A DNA stretch of 28,788 bases. Origin: Corallochytrium limacisporum. Lineage: Eukaryota; Opisthokonta. The notes under the pieces are model-generated. The model was not told where the DNA came from. It saw only the letters and a list, made by a program, of their open reading frames with translations, and did not search any database. Both the position numbers and the translations under genes were made by a program. Shown here in pieces: positions 10,083 through 18,583 of this stretch. Location of the stretch: positions 17,329-46,116 of the forward strand of contig PDIP01000123.1 in the NCBI GenBank assembly GCA_002811645.1, read 5' to 3'. Position 1 is the stretch's first letter. The number at the start of each line of letters is the position of its first letter.

Positions 10083-10526
10083 AGCCAGTGAATATTGAAT
10101 AGTGCGATTTATGCTCCTTGCTATGTCGAGAAAGTTGCGAGTGGTTGGTACAACATATCAGTCCTAGTTTCCAAACGATTTGTCTCGGTCTCACAAAGTC
10201 AGCACTCCCGTAGACTTAAACAGCTTTATTTAGCTCTGCCAAATACCTGTCTACTGTGTCCTGTAAAACACAAGTAACCCGTTTAGCAGTACGGGCTATT
10301 GAGACTTGAGGAGCGGGTGAAACAGACAAAACCTTAGCGTTGCTCTCGGGGAGCGGGACTCAGGGAGAGGGGAGGGAGGGAGGGGGAGGAATCGCTGTGA
10401 CGGTTTCGGGGTCCGGATGCAAGCGGCTAACATGCGGGGGACTATGTATGCGTCTAATAAGGGAATACTGACCAAATAAAACAAGTGAGTTGGACTGTAG
10501 AGAAAGCAAGGATGACAAGCACATTC
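10083..10526. other. Spacer holding TMX3-like promoter and RING-LRAT 3' end
   Basis: This 444 bp between two minus-strand genes should hold the RING-LRAT terminator and the TMX3-like promoter. It includes the G-rich tract annotated separately at 10363-10388. No coding sequence is supported. Confidence 0.55.
10363..10388 (+). repeat. G-tract with G-quadruplex pattern
   Basis: Five runs of three to five G separated by one to three bases meet the usual G3+N1-7 quadruplex pattern on the plus strand. It lies about 280 bp upstream of the TMX3-like ATG. On that gene's coding strand it reads as C-runs. Confidence 0.6.
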
Positions 10527-12866
10527 TCAGTCCCAGGTCCTGGACTGCCATCCAGCATGTTGGCGCTGGCTGTGGCGGGTCCGCTGGCGAATGTAACGGT
10601 GATTGTGGGGAGTGCTGGTACCGCTACCGGAGGCCTCGGCCCTGCGCCGTGCGGCCTCCACTGCGGCAGCGCGAGCCGCCGATGTCTGGGAGGTCCGGGT
10701 TCCTGCGGGGGCACTATTTCGGTGTTGGTATTGATACGAGGCACCTCGTGGACCGGCACTGCAGCGGTAGTGCATGACAGTGGGAGCGGACGGGCGACCG
10801 TAGGTCGCCCCCCTTGGGCCACACGGGCGCGGCGGAGCAAACATTTCATCGTCCTGCTGCGTAGAACGCCCTGGTGCGGACGTTCTGCGCGTGCTACGCG
10901 TGTGCTGGTGCTGATCAATTAATTCGCGGGCCGCAAGGTAGCCGATGGCACATGCCGCGGCGCCAGCAACACCGAGGGCAGCAAAGCCGACGGCACCGCT
11001 GACGCCAGCCAGGGCGCCGTCGCGTGCGGCATTTTCGACCTGCGCGCTACTGCGACTGCCAGTCAAGCACCAGGAAGTGAAGTGCTCGCAATTGTTGGTG
11101 AGGTGGTTAAAGCCTTTCTCACCAAAAGTGGTGCCAATTTGGCTCCGCGCACGATCCAAGGTCTCCTCCGGCATTGGCCTCAGGGGCAAGGATCGCTCCG
11201 TCACACGGATACTGTGTTCACGGACGTTCGTGATGCCACTCTGACTGGCAAAAACGTACAGTGCGTCCACACGTACGGTCGCACCACTGACAGTCTCGGT
11301 GCGGCCGTGTTGGCGGACGCGGACGCTACCACGGAGAGTATTAGAGGCAGCGGCACAGGGCATGCCCGAGGGTCCACTAGCGGCCCCCTCGCTAAAGTGA
11401 CAGACAAGGCCGTCGCCGAGGTAGATGCCATGGTGCTTCCGCATGCCGTACTTGACCACAATCTCATCCCCAGGATAATAGACATTGGTAAACAGGTCCA
11501 GGGGCTCCATGCACACGAGGCAGCGATTGTTACCGATGTCAAGGCACTGGGGCAGACAGGTCTTGCAGTAGAAGTGGCCGCACCAGGTCATGCACGCACT
11601 GCTCACATCACGACTCGCACAACCACTGCAAGCATCTTGGACTTCGGTGTCCGCGGTGGAGACACTAGAGGTCCGGCTCATTGGGGACGGGGGCGCTTCT
11701 TCTTCCTGCAACCCAGGCCTCTGTTCGGCGTCGGTAGAAACTTCCTGAGGTGATGCTTCAGCTGCGACCGTGGCAGTGGTCAATATCGGTTGCTGTTCAT
11801 CACCGGAGGCTGTGTTGGAGAGCTCCTCGCCGCTTGCGGTCGCAGCACCATCTGCGGTCACTGTACCTGCGGCAGGAGTAGAGGAGTTTGTGGGGCTGAA
11901 CTGGCGCCGCAGCACGGTTGTGAACGACTCGAACAGTCCAGACGAAGAAGTCTGTGACGCGCCCATGGAAGTCTGCATGGTTGGGCCAATGAGCAGTGGC
12001 ATTGTCTCACTGCCGGCCATGACTGTGGGGTCATCGTCTTCATTACTGTAGTACGCAGCTGTGCTCTCGTCACCGCTGGTGTGGAACAGAGCGGCCGCCT
12101 GCTGCTGGCCTTCGTCGCCGCTCGTGGTGCTATTGGGCTCATCATCGGCCAGGGATACAATGTCATCGATGGTGGAACGGGACAGTTGTGCGGTGGCCTG
12201 CTGAACTTCCTGCAGATTCTTATCCACGTCGATCAGGATCGGGTACAGATGTCCGGGGACCGTCTGCTGGTCATTGCCATTGTTTGGAGGCGTCGGTACG
12301 AGCATCGGATTCTCGGCAGTTTCGACATGGTCGGCACCGGTGAAATTGGATGCTATGCTGCATGTCTCCGTGCAAGGACCGTCAACGCCGGCCAGGTTCA
12401 CCAGCGACGTCGTGTTCTCTTCGGTATGGTCGAAGGACATGACATCGGCAGCCAGGTTGGTGTTCATTGAAGTGATGTCGGCAGTCACCGACGGCACAGG
12501 TTCAGGATCGTCAGAGTCCGGCAGCGAGGGGTAAATCTGGTCCAACTCCGCGTCAAACGACTGCGGTGGCATCCTAGAAGATTCGCTTATCACACTCGCG
12601 TGTTCGTCGAGTTCAGTGGCCAGGGGATCCGAAGTGTGTTGGCTGTTGGACAGTGGCGCAGAACGAGTGACGTGTCCGGCAGTTCCTGCAGGAATATTGC
12701 TCAGAGTTGGGACAGGCGTCTCGGTAGCTTCTGTAGCGGTGCGTTGTGTCCGAACGTCCTCAATTGTTTCGTAACTGCTGACAGATGACCAGTCGTCGTC
12801 CTGCCACTCCCATTGTTCGCCATTGTCGCCGATAGCATGGGTAAAGTGCAGTGCGCCGCCTCCCAT
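10527..12866 (-). CDS. RING-finger / LRAT-domain fusion protein
   Basis: This 779-residue protein has a disordered acidic N-terminus (1-405) with recurring SGDE/SGEE motifs (near 249, 264, 345, 354). A complete C3HC4 RING follows: C413-x2-C416-x12-C429-x-H431-x2-C434-x2-C437-x11-C449-x2-C452. Directly after it, at about 464-602, is an LRAT/PLAAT (NlpC/P60-like) domain. It has YYPGDEIV at the start, the H box HHGIYLGDGLVCHF (H479, H490) and the catalytic-Cys motif NNCEHF (C593). An Ala/Gly-rich hydrophobic segment at about 615-646 could anchor it in a membrane, as in PLAAT phospholipases, and a basic Ser/Arg tail ends it. Known activities would be E3 ubiquitin ligation for the RING and thiol acyltransfer or phospholipase A for LRAT-type domains. 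The combined function is inferred only. The ATG has A at -3. I do not recognise a named orthologue. Confidence 0.88.
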   Translation of the reverse strand: MGGGALHFTHAIGDNGEQWEWQDDDWSSVSSYETIEDVRTQRTATEATETPVPTLSNIPAGTAGHVTRSAPLSNSQHTSDPLATELDEHASVISESSRMPPQSFDAELDQIYPSLPDSDDPEPVPSVTADITSMNTNLAADVMSFDHTEENTTSLVNLAGVDGPCTETCSIASNFTGADHVETAENPMLVPTPPNNGNDQQTVPGHLYPILIDVDKNLQEVQQATAQLSRSTIDDIVSLADDEPNSTTSGDEGQQQAAALFHTSGDESTAAYYSNEDDDPTVMAGSETMPLLIGPTMQTSMGASQTSSSGLFESFTTVLRRQFSPTNSSTPAAGTVTADGAATASGEELSNTASGDEQQPILTTATVAAEASPQEVSTDAEQRPGLQEEEAPPSPMSRTSSVSTADTEVQDACSGCASRDVSSACMTWCGHFYCKTCLPQCLDIGNNRCLVCMEPLDLFTNVYYPGDEIVVKYGMRKHHGIYLGDGLVCHFSEGAASGPSGMPCAAASNTLRGSVRVRQHGRTETVSGATVRVDALYVFASQSGITNVREHSIRVTERSLPLRPMPEETLDRARSQIGTTFGEKGFNHLTNNCEHFTSWCLTGSRSSAQVENAARDGALAGVSGAVGFAALGVAGAAACAIGYLAARELIDQHQHTRSTRRTSAPGRSTQQDDEMFAPPRPCGPRGATYGRPSAPTVMHYRCSAGPRGASYQYQHRNSAPAGTRTSQTSAARAAAVEAARRRAEASGSGTSTPHNHRYIRQRTRHSQRQHAGWQSRTWD

Positions 12867-13894
12867 TATTCACTAAATTTGTAAACAGTGCTACTAGGAT
12901 ACGATGTGATGAATAGTTCTAAAGTATCATGCCAAGATCCCCACGATACACACTGTCCGCGCTAGAGACCAATTTCTTTGCAAAGCTGGTCTGGACAGTT
13001 TCTTTTCGCCAATCCTATTTCTATGAACCCGGTCACTTGTTCAACCAAAGGTAGATACGCTTACTATCTATGTTAGCTTAAAGGTTGGAAAATAGGTGTC
13101 TGGCTTCTCATGTAGCTGATTGAAAACAGCAAAAAAACACTCTGTTGGACACGAAGAGCACGAAACCGACGCAATCTGGCTTTTGTGGACATATCCCATT
13201 TCTGCGCAAATGAGAACCCACAGAGCAGGGTAGCACTCTGCAGTCTCCGAAGCAATTGCAAACGTATCCGAAAGTATATAAGAAGTTCCATCTCAATTGT
13301 CAATATATTTAGTATTGAAATTGAGGTCCGTCCCGCATCCGGGACCTATCAAGAATGTGAAGCCGTCGATTTGAGGTGGGGTTGGGTGGAGACGTGCTCG
13401 GCCCGCAGTGAACCCCCCCCAGGGGGTCCCTTTGGGCTTCCCGGGACTGGGCCGGCTGCGAGACCCGCCGTTTCGGGCACATTTCTTGGCGCTTCCGATT
13501 GCCCAGTGTTCTGGCCAATTACCAGAAGGTTTACTACCAATTTCGTTTGCAGTCTGATTTGGGGGACCTATCGGCTCCCATTCGTTCACCCCTTCCGAGG
13601 GCCCGGGGAGAGGAGCCAAGAAAGGCAAGAGAGCCAGAAGGACTCAAAATACGGCAAAAATAAAGGAAAAGAAAAAGGAAATACAAAAGAAAGTACAAAA
13701 TCAACTGAAAAAAGATCACGACAGCCCCGAGGAGAAGTGAAAGTGAGTGCGGGTGGTGCTTTGGGGAGGGGGGGGAGGACGCGGGTTGTCCAGTTCGCTG
13801 TTGCAGCAGTGTGCCAAGCCTAAAAAAGCCGCGAAGACCCCAACCAAAGAAAAAGAAAGTGAAAGAGAGACAGCCCAGACAGCACAGAGCCACG

Positions 13895-13912
13895 GAGAGA
13901 GAGAGAGAGAGA
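13895..13912 (+). repeat. (GA)n microsatellite
   Basis: About nine GA dinucleotide units in the RING-LRAT/GSS spacer, read directly. Confidence 0.85.
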
Positions 13913-13985
13913 TTTCTGTTGGTCTTTTTCTTTTAATCGACGTTTTGTTCCCGTTTTGTTCTGTTCTTTGAAGCCCTCCCCCACT

Positions 13986-14007
13986 CCCCCCCCCCCGAGG
14001 GGGGGGG
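13986..14007. repeat. C11-GA-G9 inverted repeat
   Basis: Eleven C, then GA, then nine G form a near-perfect homopolymeric palindrome with a minimal loop. Outer bases (CTC before and GGCTC after) add to the symmetry. It could form a cruciform or slipped structure. Confidence 0.8.
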
Positions 14008-14610
14008 CTCTAAGCCACGGTTAACTCAATTTATGTTTTTCCGGAGTCGTTGCTTCCTTTACCAGGTGATGTAATAGGGGTTAAACCCGTAATCGCAAAT
14101 AAAAAAAGAAAGGGTTTTCTTGCGGGAGCGTTACGGAGTGGCCAGGTCATGCATGTCCAGGAAGAAACAAAAAAATAAATGGAAACCAGCCATGTTTAGT
14201 ATATACCACCGTGCCAACACGGTGAGGCGGCAGGGATGAAAAGCCACCGGGCGGCACTCTCAACTCGCTTTCCCGCTTGTCTGCCATTATCAACTCTCGC
14301 TTCCCCCCCCCCCCTCTTCCCCGCCATCATCAACTCTCCGCAGCCTTGGCCGTGCGTTGTCGTTTCGCCCCGGAATCGTTGCTCAAATCATACAGCGCGC
14401 TGGGCTCTGCTGGTCGGCTCAAGCCCCGGGGGGTGGGTTCTCGGGACTGTGCCTTACTGGGCATGACACTGCACTGGGTTAGGTTAGGTGACAATGTTTA
14501 ATCCGTTTAGGATACACAGCGGTCGCGTATGATCTGAGCATCACCCATGTGCCAACCCAGAGATGAGTGTGTGTCTGCACCGATGGATCGACCGTAATAT
14601 GCGATGGTAA

Positions 14611-14675
14611 CCATTCGGTTGGCGAATGGCAGCAAAGAGGTGTCCCTGATTACTCCTCGTCCTGATGGCATCAGG
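14611..14675. repeat. Two adjacent short inverted repeats upstream of GSS
   Basis: CCATTCG at 14611-14617 pairs with CGAATGG at 14623-14629 across a 5-base loop. CCTGATG at 14661-14667 pairs with CATCAGG at 14669-14675 across a single base. Both are perfect 7-base arms, 31 bases apart, about 560-625 bp upstream of the GSS ATG. The second is effectively a 15-base palindrome and could equally be a dimeric factor site. Confidence 0.55.
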
Positions 14676-15236
14676 ATTCTGCGCTCGGCGGGCTGACGCG
14701 GCGGTTTTCCATAGGCAGTGCAGTACAGAATGAACCGAAGAAACTCAAGAACAAGAAAGCGAGTTTGGCTTACGAAGTAGCGAGTCAGTTTGGAAAAGCG
14801 ACAGTGAGGTATCTTGCGGATCCTATAATGATTTAATTAGGGGTTTCAGTTTTTAGTACATGCGGGCTGAGCCGGGTCCGCTTTCGAGGAAAGCCGAGCA
14901 GGAGACACCTCCTTATGATGAATACTAGGGGCAGGTCCCAACAGGAACACTATGTGGAAAACACTGGGTCGATCGGGGTTACGCTACCACTTCTCCCCGT
15001 GGGGCCAGAGGCGCCCTGCCCACATCACCTCCGAGGACAAAAAACTTGGGGACCAAGCCAGGATGGCAGCGAGCAGTACCAATCCCAGGTGATTGCGTTG
15101 CGGGGAACCCCGGAGCGCCGTGGGACCAAAGGTGGTATTTATTCGTGCTTCGGTGTTTATGGAATGATACAACAGTCGAGGATGGCTAGCACATGATGCC
15201 ATAGTTTGTAGATCCAACATAGATAGTCCGTCCACA

Positions 15237-16721
15237 ATGGCACAGAAGGCGCTGCAACAGGCGCTGGACCAGCTGGTTCTGAACCAGGATCTCCTGGAGG
15301 AGGTTAAGAATGATGCCATTGAGTACGCCTTGTGCAATGGTATTGTAGTGAAGGGGTCGGATGGTAATCTAACCCACGCGCCCTTTGCACTGCTGCCGAG
15401 CCCCATTCCTCGGATGGAGTACAAAAAGGCCTTAACCTTGCAACCGATCCTCAATGAGCTTGTGCAGCAGGTTGCAGAGGATGCCGACTTCTTGCGCGCG
15501 GTACTGAAGCCTGCGGCAGCCACGGACGATTTCACGCGGAAACTATTAGAGATCAATGACCGGGTACTAGCAGAAGGACGGACTCAAGTCCTGAACCTGG
15601 GCATGCACCGCAGCGACTACATGCTAGATAGCAGCAAGGCTACATGCGAGACCGACTGCGCGCAGATCAAACAGATAGAGATCAATACCATCGCCGCGAG
15701 CTTTGGCGGCCTGGGTACACAGTTCTACAAATTGCACCAATTCCTGCTGGAGGATCGGCTGCCGCTGCTTCTAGAGGAATCCAGTGATCTTGCGGAGTCT
15801 ATGCGTGGCGCCCTACCGGAGAATACGGCAGTCGAGGGGCTCGCCTCCGGTCTGGCCGCTGCCCATCGCGCTTACGGGAAGGCTAACGCCGTGGTCATGA
15901 TGATTATACAGCCGGGAGAAAGGAATTCTTTTGATCAGCGCTGGATCGAGTACACGCTATGGCGCAAATACCAGATTCGCATAGTTCGGCACAGTCTGGC
16001 CGAAGTGGCCAGAAAGGGAAAGATTCTTGCAGGTAAGGACCGCAGACTCGAGGTTGAGGGGCGGGAAATCGCCGTTGCATACTACCGAGCCGGCTACACA
16101 CCAACCGATTACCCTACCGCTGCTGAATGGGACGCCCGCCTGACAATCGAACGCAGTTACGCTATCAAGTGCCCGTCAATGAACTACCAGCTCACTGGCG
16201 CCAAGAAGGTACAACAAGTACTCGCCGATTCAGACGTACTGGCACGGTTCCTGCGTAAGAGCACCTGCTCCGTGGCTTACCAGACGCTCCTCGAGGAGGC
16301 TTTTGCGGGTCTCTATGACCTTGATCCTGGCCAAGCGGGGGATGACGCTGCCAAGCGTGCTATCGAGAATCCCAGTGTCTATGTTCTGAAGCCACAGCGA
16401 GAAGGTGGTGGCAACAATCTATACGACGATGACATTGCGGAGACGCTGAAGACCTGTACTCTCGAAGAACGGTCGCAGTACATTCTTATGGATCGCATCG
16501 TCCCGAGAGCCACTAAGAACATCATAGTGCGCAACTTTAAGGCTGTCGAAGTGGATGTCATCGGAGAACTGGGAGTATACGGCATGTACCTAGGTGGTGG
16601 TGGAGAGGTGCTTTTGAACGAAGGTGGCGGCTCCCTATTGCGTAGCAAGAGTGCTAGCGACAAGGACGGTGGCGTAGCTGCTGGTGTCGCTGTGTTGGAC
16701 AGTCCCTACTTGGTAGACTGA
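15237..16721 (+). CDS. GSS: Glutathione synthetase
   Basis: The 494-residue enzyme (human 474) ligates glycine to gamma-glutamylcysteine using ATP, the second step of cytosolic glutathione synthesis. It has the eukaryotic GSS ATP-grasp fold. Blocks seen in order: ALCNGIVVKG near residue 37; ESERS-type region MNYQLTGAKKVQQVLA near 315; the ATP-binding block YVLKPQREGGGNNLYDDDI starting at 382; YILMDRIVP near 415; ELGVYGMYLGGGGEVLLNEG near 443; and the closing Gly/Ala motif DGGVAAGVAVLDSPY, which is the family's hallmark C-terminal loop. The start context CCACAATGG has A at -3 and G at +4. The gene is divergent from RING-LRAT and convergent with SFM1 (123 bp spacer). Confidence 0.98.
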   Translation: MAQKALQQALDQLVLNQDLLEEVKNDAIEYALCNGIVVKGSDGNLTHAPFALLPSPIPRMEYKKALTLQPILNELVQQVAEDADFLRAVLKPAAATDDFTRKLLEINDRVLAEGRTQVLNLGMHRSDYMLDSSKATCETDCAQIKQIEINTIAASFGGLGTQFYKLHQFLLEDRLPLLLEESSDLAESMRGALPENTAVEGLASGLAAAHRAYGKANAVVMMIIQPGERNSFDQRWIEYTLWRKYQIRIVRHSLAEVARKGKILAGKDRRLEVEGREIAVAYYRAGYTPTDYPTAAEWDARLTIERSYAIKCPSMNYQLTGAKKVQQVLADSDVLARFLRKSTCSVAYQTLLEEAFAGLYDLDPGQAGDDAAKRAIENPSVYVLKPQREGGGNNLYDDDIAETLKTCTLEERSQYILMDRIVPRATKNIIVRNFKAVEVDVIGELGVYGMYLGGGGEVLLNEGGGSLLRSKSASDKDGGVAAGVAVLDSPYLVD

Positions 16722-16743
16722 CGAGAGAAACAATGTAAAGAAT

Positions 16744-16749
16744 AATAAA
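16744..16749 (+). promoter_or_regulatory. Poly(A) signal of GSS (AATAAA)
   Basis: A canonical AATAAA hexamer 22 bases after the GSS stop, inside the 123 bp spacer before the convergent SFM1 stop. The two transcripts' 3' ends are likely to lie close or overlap. Confidence 0.6.
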
Positions 16750-16844
16750 GTTGGCGGAAATCTAGTCTTCTATGGATAGTGTCATGATGAGAACCTCCAG
16801 GGAATTTGGCATTCTCGTAAGGATTCGGCATTGTGTTTATCGAC

Positions 16845-17510
16845 TTACCAAAGGTTGTCAGCATCCTCAACAAAGTCCTTCTTCAACAGCTCCACGATCG
16901 GTGGTGATAGCAGAGCCTCACCGCTTCCGTCCGCGACGTAGCGGAAGGGCAGAACCACGCGCTCGTTCTTGGAGAAAACGAATTCAGGAGAGTCCTTGAA
17001 AGGAATCTCGTCCAAAGTCTTTCCGTCCTCGACAATCATCTTTGTGACGTGGACGGCTGTGTCTGTCGGCATTTGAATGGGTCCGAGATGTAGAACCGTT
17101 GCTCCCTGGAAGGTCAACTTCCGCAGAATAGCACTAATGTCCATGGGAGGATCGTCTCCTAGAATGCCACCGAAAATCACCGCATCAAATTTGTCCGCGT
17201 CTGCGGGCTCCAAACACCGTTCTCCTTTCTCATCCAGCACTGCGACGCGTTTGAAGTCCAAGTTTTTCAGTGCTTCAATTTTGCACTCGTCTCTTGCCTT
17301 GTCAGACTCTGCTAGCGCGTTGATAGAGACCGTAGTAAACATCTCGTCCCGAAAGACGTTCTCTCCGTGATCCATAAAGTCCTTCTTGTGCTCATCGCTG
17401 CAGTTGGTGACCAAGAGTTTTCCCTCCCCTACAACTTCCTGAGCCCGAGTGTACTCATGCACGGGCCAGGCACCCATGTCTACGTCCAGGTGCTCTATAA
17501 CGTACAGCAT
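16845..17510 (-). CDS. SFM1: SPOUT-family protein arginine methyltransferase SFM1
   Basis: The 221-residue protein matches yeast Sfm1 (213 residues), a SPOUT-class SAM-dependent methyltransferase that monomethylates an arginine of small-subunit ribosomal protein uS3 (Rps3). The family was earlier labelled a predicted RNA methyltransferase (DUF431). Diagnostic blocks are the N-terminal YVIEHLDVDMGAW, FDAVIFGGILGDDPP at 109-122 (the knot-forming, SAM-binding segment), QMPTDTAVHVTK near 146, and SPEFVFSKNERVVLPFRYV at 174-192, aligning well with the yeast EFRFNKNE...MPFRYV block. The start has A at -3. The substrate assignment is inherited from yeast and not visible here. Confidence 0.93.
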   Translation of the reverse strand: MLYVIEHLDVDMGAWPVHEYTRAQEVVGEGKLLVTNCSDEHKKDFMDHGENVFRDEMFTTVSINALAESDKARDECKIEALKNLDFKRVAVLDEKGERCLEPADADKFDAVIFGGILGDDPPMDISAILRKLTFQGATVLHLGPIQMPTDTAVHVTKMIVEDGKTLDEIPFKDSPEFVFSKNERVVLPFRYVADGSGEALLSPPIVELLKKDFVEDADNLW

Positions 17511-18068
17511 GATTGCTCACACGGAGTTTCTTTAAGCAATAGTGACCCCCACCGGCAGTGTAATCACAACTAAGTTTTCCTCAAAAAGTGGTGATCTCCA
17601 AAGCAGTCTAAATTCCTTCTCTTTACAATGTATTGTAGCTGCTTCAGCAGATGCCATGAGCGCAAAATCATGGTTGAGACTGGAAATTCCTTCGTGCAAC
17701 GGGATCTGCAAAGTACCTCTTGCAACACGCGTGTGGGATTGGAGACCCACCACCCTCCGGGGAGAGGACTGCGGGGAGGGAAACTGAACCCTTCCCTCAA
17801 CGGTGTCGCGCCATAAAGACAAAACAAAAAGAGACTGTGCAAGAAAGGAACGATGCGGGACAGGTAGATCAGATATGTCAAATTAACTGCGTTCTTGCGG
17901 TCATCAAGGTCTCATCAAAGTGCCTGATTGAAGTGGTTTATTAAATGCTCTGGATAGCGTCAGACAGGGGGATTCTGGAACGATGTGACTCAAAGTAAAA
18001 AGGTACGGACGTCATAGTCACTAGTCTTTACATTACTCTGGGTGTGCTGATAGCAACTTGAACACACG
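17511..18068. other. Divergent spacer between SFM1 and TRAPPC2
   Basis: This 558 bp bidirectional promoter region has no G/C run longer than five, unlike the larger spacers, apart from a modest G-rich patch near 17757-17790. No coding or RNA gene is supported. Confidence 0.55.
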
Positions 18069-18491
18069 ATGCCCGTTGCTTACTTCGTGATCGTAGGCAG
18101 GAACGATAACCTGATCCTGGACCTAGATCTAGTGGCCATGAAACGGCCACAGGAAGGCAGGGATGACAAAAGACCTTTGCACCAATTTATTCTGTATTCG
18201 GCGCTGGATCCACTGGAGATGGAAATGTGGCGGACGCCGTATTTATATCTTAAGCAAGTAGACTCATTCAATGACATGCTCTGTTCAGCATTTCTGACGG
18301 GATCGGGCATGAAGTTCCTTTTGTTGCATGACTTCCGCAGCGAGGAGAATGTGCGGCAATTCTTTGTGGAGACATACGAGGCATTCGTTCGGTTTATGCT
18401 CAGTCCATTCTATGTCTTCAACACGCCCATCAAGAACCGGAAATTCGAGGGCAAGGTGTTTGAGAATGCACAGCGGTATCTGCGAATATGA
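18069..18491 (+). CDS. TRAPPC2: TRAPP complex subunit 2 (sedlin)
   Basis: The 140-residue protein is the same length as human TRAPPC2 (yeast Trs20), a longin-fold adaptor of the TRAPP tethering complexes, guanine-exchange factors for Rab1/Rab11-type GTPases in ER-Golgi and endosomal traffic. It shows the expected order: FVIVGRNDNLILDLDL at the N-terminus, HQFILYSALDPLEMEMW near 38, YLKQVDSFNDMLCSAFLTGSGMKFLLLHD in the middle, and FMLSPFYVFNTPIKNRKFEGKV near 109. The start context ACACGATG has A at -3. It is convergent with the 65-residue unknown (92 bp spacer). Confidence 0.96.
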   Translation: MPVAYFVIVGRNDNLILDLDLVAMKRPQEGRDDKRPLHQFILYSALDPLEMEMWRTPYLYLKQVDSFNDMLCSAFLTGSGMKFLLLHDFRSEENVRQFFVETYEAFVRFMLSPFYVFNTPIKNRKFEGKVFENAQRYLRI

Positions 18492-18583
18492 ATTTACGGG
18501 CTTTAGAATGCCTGACTTAACGGTATACATAGTACTAGTTCCAATACCGCTCAAGACCTACGTTGAGTTATCATGTCATGTCT

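Larger units (their letters stand above)
12867..15236. other. 2.4 kb divergent spacer between RING-LRAT and glutathione synthetase
   Basis: No gene is recognised in this bidirectional promoter region. It contains G/C runs at 13413-13420 (C8 then A then G5), 13768-13775, 13986-14007 (annotated separately) and 14303-14314 (C12), a GA repeat at 13895-13912, an A/G-rich stretch at about 13617-13740 and two hairpins at 14611-14675. A 212-codon plus-strand ORF at 13185-13823 runs through the A/G-rich stretch and looks like a compositional artefact. The last 300 bases are ordinary in composition and lead to the GSS start. Confidence 0.55.

Noticed and set aside
10485-10922. Long open frames antisense to RING-LRAT (also 11082-11753)
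   Set aside because: They are shadows of a GC-rich coding sequence. The minus-strand frame carries the RING and LRAT catalytic motifs.
13185-13823. 212-codon plus-strand ORF in the RING-LRAT/GSS spacer
   Set aside because: It passes through an A/G-rich stretch giving a Lys/Glu/Ser run, shows no family motif, and is open mainly because of skewed composition.
14476-14488. TTAGG-like tandem (GGTTAGGTTAGG), possible telomeric remnant
   Set aside because: Only two units, internal and without context; expected by chance.
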